From the NCBI RefSeq assembly GCF_024169315.1, contig NZ_JALJWR010000001.1, forward strand, positions 1,447,501-1,511,500: a stretch of DNA of 64,000 nucleotides. The letters are read 5' to 3'. A program made the translations under genes and the position numbers. This DNA is from Pseudomonas migulae (GTDB taxonomy: Bacteria; Pseudomonadota; Gammaproteobacteria; Pseudomonadales; Pseudomonadaceae). Below, piece after piece: positions 62,285 through 64,000 of this stretch. The notes beneath the pieces are model-generated. The model worked only from the letters and a program-made list of their open reading frames with translations. It had not been told where the DNA came from and ran no database searches. The stretch's first letter is position 1. Each line of letters starts with the position of its first letter.

Positions 62285-63127
62285 TCAAGAAAGTTCTGCC
62301 CCCTCTCCTGTCACATCTTTCATCCAGTCCCGAGGGCTGTAGCCTGTCTTGCGACGAAATGCGCGAGCAAGTGCCGAAGGACTTTCATAACCGACCTCGG
62401 CGGCGATCAACGTGATCGGCCGGCCTTCACGCAAACGCTTCTGCGCCAGGCTGATACGCCAGCTCAACAGATAATCCGCAGGTGTCTGCCCTATAACGAC
62501 ACGGAAATGCGCGGCATAGGCCGCACGCGACATGTTCGACTCGCTCGCCAGCTCCGCAACCGACCAGGCTCGTTGAGGTGCGTTGTGCAGTTGTACCAGC
62601 GAGCGCGCCAGCCGCGAATCGGCCAGCCCGGCCATCATTCCGGTACGCAGTTGGTTTTGATCGAGCAGGTGTCGAAACAGCAGGATGATCAGTAATTCGA
62701 ACAGACGATCCAGCGCTGCTTCCCGGCCACAATGCCCGGCGGCCGCCTCAACGAACATCCATCGCAGCGTATCCGCCAGCAGTGGTAACTCTTCCAGGGA
62801 CAACACCAGGCAATCGGGTAACGAAGCCGACAACGGGTTATCGATCCCGCCTTCGAACACCATCGACGCACACAAGAGTTGAGCCCCCTCGGGTTCACCG
62901 GCGAGCAGTTGATACCGGCTTGGGCGTGGCAGAAAAATCAGGCTGGGCCGGGTCAACAGCGAATCTTTGCGCTCCCCCCCGCGCAACGTGACGCTACCGG
63001 CTTGCAGCAGATGAAAATGACCACGCTGGTCGGCGCCATCGTACGACGCCATACCGCAAAGCCTGCCGTTATAAAACAGGTGTGCGCGTACGCCGAACTG
63101 CGAGAACAACGTAGACAAGCGATCCAT
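62285..63127 (-). CDS. AraC-family regulator with cupin sensor (RclR-like)
   Basis: The 280-aa protein has an N-terminal cupin-6 domain (GVRAHLFYNGRLCGMASYDG and GHFHLLQAGSVTLRGG) and a C-terminal AraC pair of helix-turn-helix motifs (WSVAELASESNMSRAAYAAH and LIAAEVGYESPSALARAFRR). Two cysteines, in GRLCGMAS and QLLCASMV, sit where the RclR-type sensors carry redox cysteines. It converges on the RclC-like gene. The start at 63127 gives MDRLSTLFSQFG; the longer frame is less likely. Confidence 0.88.
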   Translation of the reverse strand: MDRLSTLFSQFGVRAHLFYNGRLCGMASYDGADQRGHFHLLQAGSVTLRGGERKDSLLTRPSLIFLPRPSRYQLLAGEPEGAQLLCASMVFEGGIDNPLSASLPDCLVLSLEELPLLADTLRWMFVEAAAGHCGREAALDRLFELLIILLFRHLLDQNQLRTGMMAGLADSRLARSLVQLHNAPQRAWSVAELASESNMSRAAYAAHFRVVIGQTPADYLLSWRISLAQKRLREGRPITLIAAEVGYESPSALARAFRRKTGYSPRDWMKDVTGEGAELS

Positions 63128-63200
63128 GGGCAAATCTCTTGGCGAGTTACAGACGTTTGATCCTATCACTTACGACTTGCGGCCCGCCTGAACGCGTTTC

Positions 63201-63304
63201 CCTGTGGGAGCTGGCTTGCCAGCGATGGACGTCCAGACACCGCGTTCAATCAGACAGTACGCGTTATCGTTAACGACCATCGCTGGCAAGCCAGCTCCCA
63301 CAGG
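63201..63304. repeat. 28-bp perfect inverted repeat (REP doublet)
   Basis: The arms 63201-63228 (starting CCTGTGGGAGCTGGCTTGCC) and 63277-63304 are exact reverse complements separated by 48 bp. GGGAGC-type arms are the hallmark of Pseudomonas REP elements, and two in opposite orientation form a REP doublet (REPIN). It lies between the AraC and MFS genes. Confidence 0.85.
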
Positions 63305-63309
63305 GGATG

Positions 63310-63604
63310 CGTATACCCAAAGAGCCAGGCCGGCCGGTAGGCCGCCTCGCGGTGCGGTGGCGGTGGTCGCCCCCTCGAGAGACCGAGTGGAGGTTCTCGG
63401 CATGGATGGCCGATGGCGGCAGGCCCACGGAGCAGGACCATGGCGAGCCTTAGCGAGCCACCGAACGAAAGGGACAAAAGCGCTTGGTTACTTGGCGCTT
63501 TTCCAGGTAACCCGCGGTAAGGGCGGAACCAATAGCCGCCGTTACCGCAAAAACGGATATACCCCCACCCAACCCCATATCGCCGGGCTTTCTCGGACAC
63601 AACC
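63310..63604. repeat. Dispersed intergenic element beside the REP doublet
   Basis: No gene is visible. The region contains GGTTACTTGGCGCTTTTCC and CCGTTACCGCAAAAACGGAT-AT (63539 on), the second sharing its core with the element at 60233. It has the look of a long non-coding repeat common in fluorescent pseudomonads. Attribution is from pattern memory, not a search. Confidence 0.5.
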
Positions 63605-64000
63605 CTAAGTGTGATGAATTTCCCGATCCTTGGTTTCCGGCAGGAAGAATATGCCGAGTATGGCCGTCATCACCGCAATAACGATCGGATACCACAACCC
63701 GTAGTAGATATCCCCCGTAGCCGCGACCATCGCAAAGGCCACCGTCGGCAGGAAGCCGCCGAACCAGCCGTTGCCGATGTGATACGGCAGCGACATCGAG
63801 GTGTAGCGGATGCGCGCCGGGAACAGTTCCACCAGCCACGCAGCGATCGGGCCGTAAACCATGGTCACGTAGATCACCAGGATGGTCAGCAGCAACAACA
63901 CCATCGGGTAATTGGTCTTGGCCGGGTCAGCCTTCTCGGGATAACCGGCATCCTTGAGGGCAGTGCCGAGGGTGGCGACGAAGGCGTCGTTGCGAGCCTT
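63605..64000 (-). CDS. MFS transporter, MHS family (5' end outside window)
   Basis: The last 131 codons of a transporter run in from the right edge. They show a periplasmic or loop region (DAFVATLGTALKDAGYPEKA) and then helices with VYGPIAAWLVELFPARIRYT and SLPYHIGNGWFGGFLPT, typical of the metabolite:H+ symporter group (ProP/ShiA-like). It ends FFLPETKDREIHHT. The frame is open to base 64000. Confidence 0.88.
   Translation of the reverse strand, partial: KARNDAFVATLGTALKDAGYPEKADPAKTNYPMVLLLLTILVIYVTMVYGPIAAWLVELFPARIRYTSMSLPYHIGNGWFGGFLPTVAFAMVAATGDIYYGLWYPIVIAVMTAILGIFFLPETKDREIHHT

Noticed and set aside
1..64000. tRNA, rRNA or known riboswitch
   Set aside because: No cloverleaf, rRNA core or riboswitch consensus was recognised by eye; a covariance-model search would be needed to exclude them fully.

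Overview
The window looks like a chromosomal segment of a fluorescent-group Pseudomonas. It has high GC in its genes, many LysR-type regulators with divergent targets, c-di-GMP turnover proteins, a Pseudomonas-type xylose locus, REP-like palindromes and a repeat-rich exported protein of a kind seen in this genus. I saw no rRNA, tRNA or CRISPR array. The assignment rests on gene content and protein resemblance only.

Layout. 1-8 kb: the 3' part of a lysR gene, remnants of an AEC-type permease and of wrbA, an intact ABC exporter, a membrane GGDEF-EAL protein, and an autotransporter-like passenger fragment next to AT-rich DNA. 8-14 kb: a LysR/MFS divergent pair, a flavin reductase-like protein with a membrane hydroxylase, an AraC regulator, a YdeI/DUF1905 protein and a duplicated 3' scrap of an MFS gene. 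14-24 kb: a small DUF3077-like protein, a large GAF-GAF-GGDEF-EAL protein, an exported epoxide hydrolase, several small proteins, a YcaC-like hydrolase/LysR pair, and a scar holding SDR and tyrosine-recombinase remnants.

24-39 kb is the metabolic core. A Weimberg-type sugar-acid module (MFS importer, LacI regulator, IlvD/Edd dehydratase, FAH-family dehydratase, 2,5-dioxovalerate dehydrogenase) lies beside an isomerase-type xylose module (xylR, xylA, xylFGH). The palindrome GTTACCGGTAAC lies in front of both the importer and the dehydratase operon, which suggests one LacI regulon. Neither xylulokinase nor xylose dehydrogenase/xylonolactonase is in the window, so both routes depend on genes elsewhere.

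39-49 kb: an MFS/LysR/azoreductase group, a haloperoxidase-like hydrolase beside a merR stub, a TetR regulator with a strong palindromic operator, a frameshifted membrane protein, a methyltransferase, and an organic-peroxide cluster: ohrR, two intact ohr genes, one decayed ohr copy and a Tat-exported epoxide hydrolase, with three ATCG-type boxes. 49-64 kb: LysR, a membrane protein of unknown function, VOC and RibD-type proteins, a diguanylate cyclase, a GFA protein, an Xre-RES toxin-antitoxin pair, a shortened DUF2235 (T6SS lipase-like) protein with a lipoprotein partner, the tandem-repeat protein, a winged-helix/TPR regulator, an RclC/RclR-like pair, a REP-type inverted repeat and the 3' part of an MHS-family transporter.

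A recurring theme is decay by internal deletion or truncation: wrbA, the AEC permease, ohr, merR, the SDR, an integrase, an MFS gene and the DUF2235 gene are all partial. Their breakpoints can be placed by eye because both ends of several genes survive.
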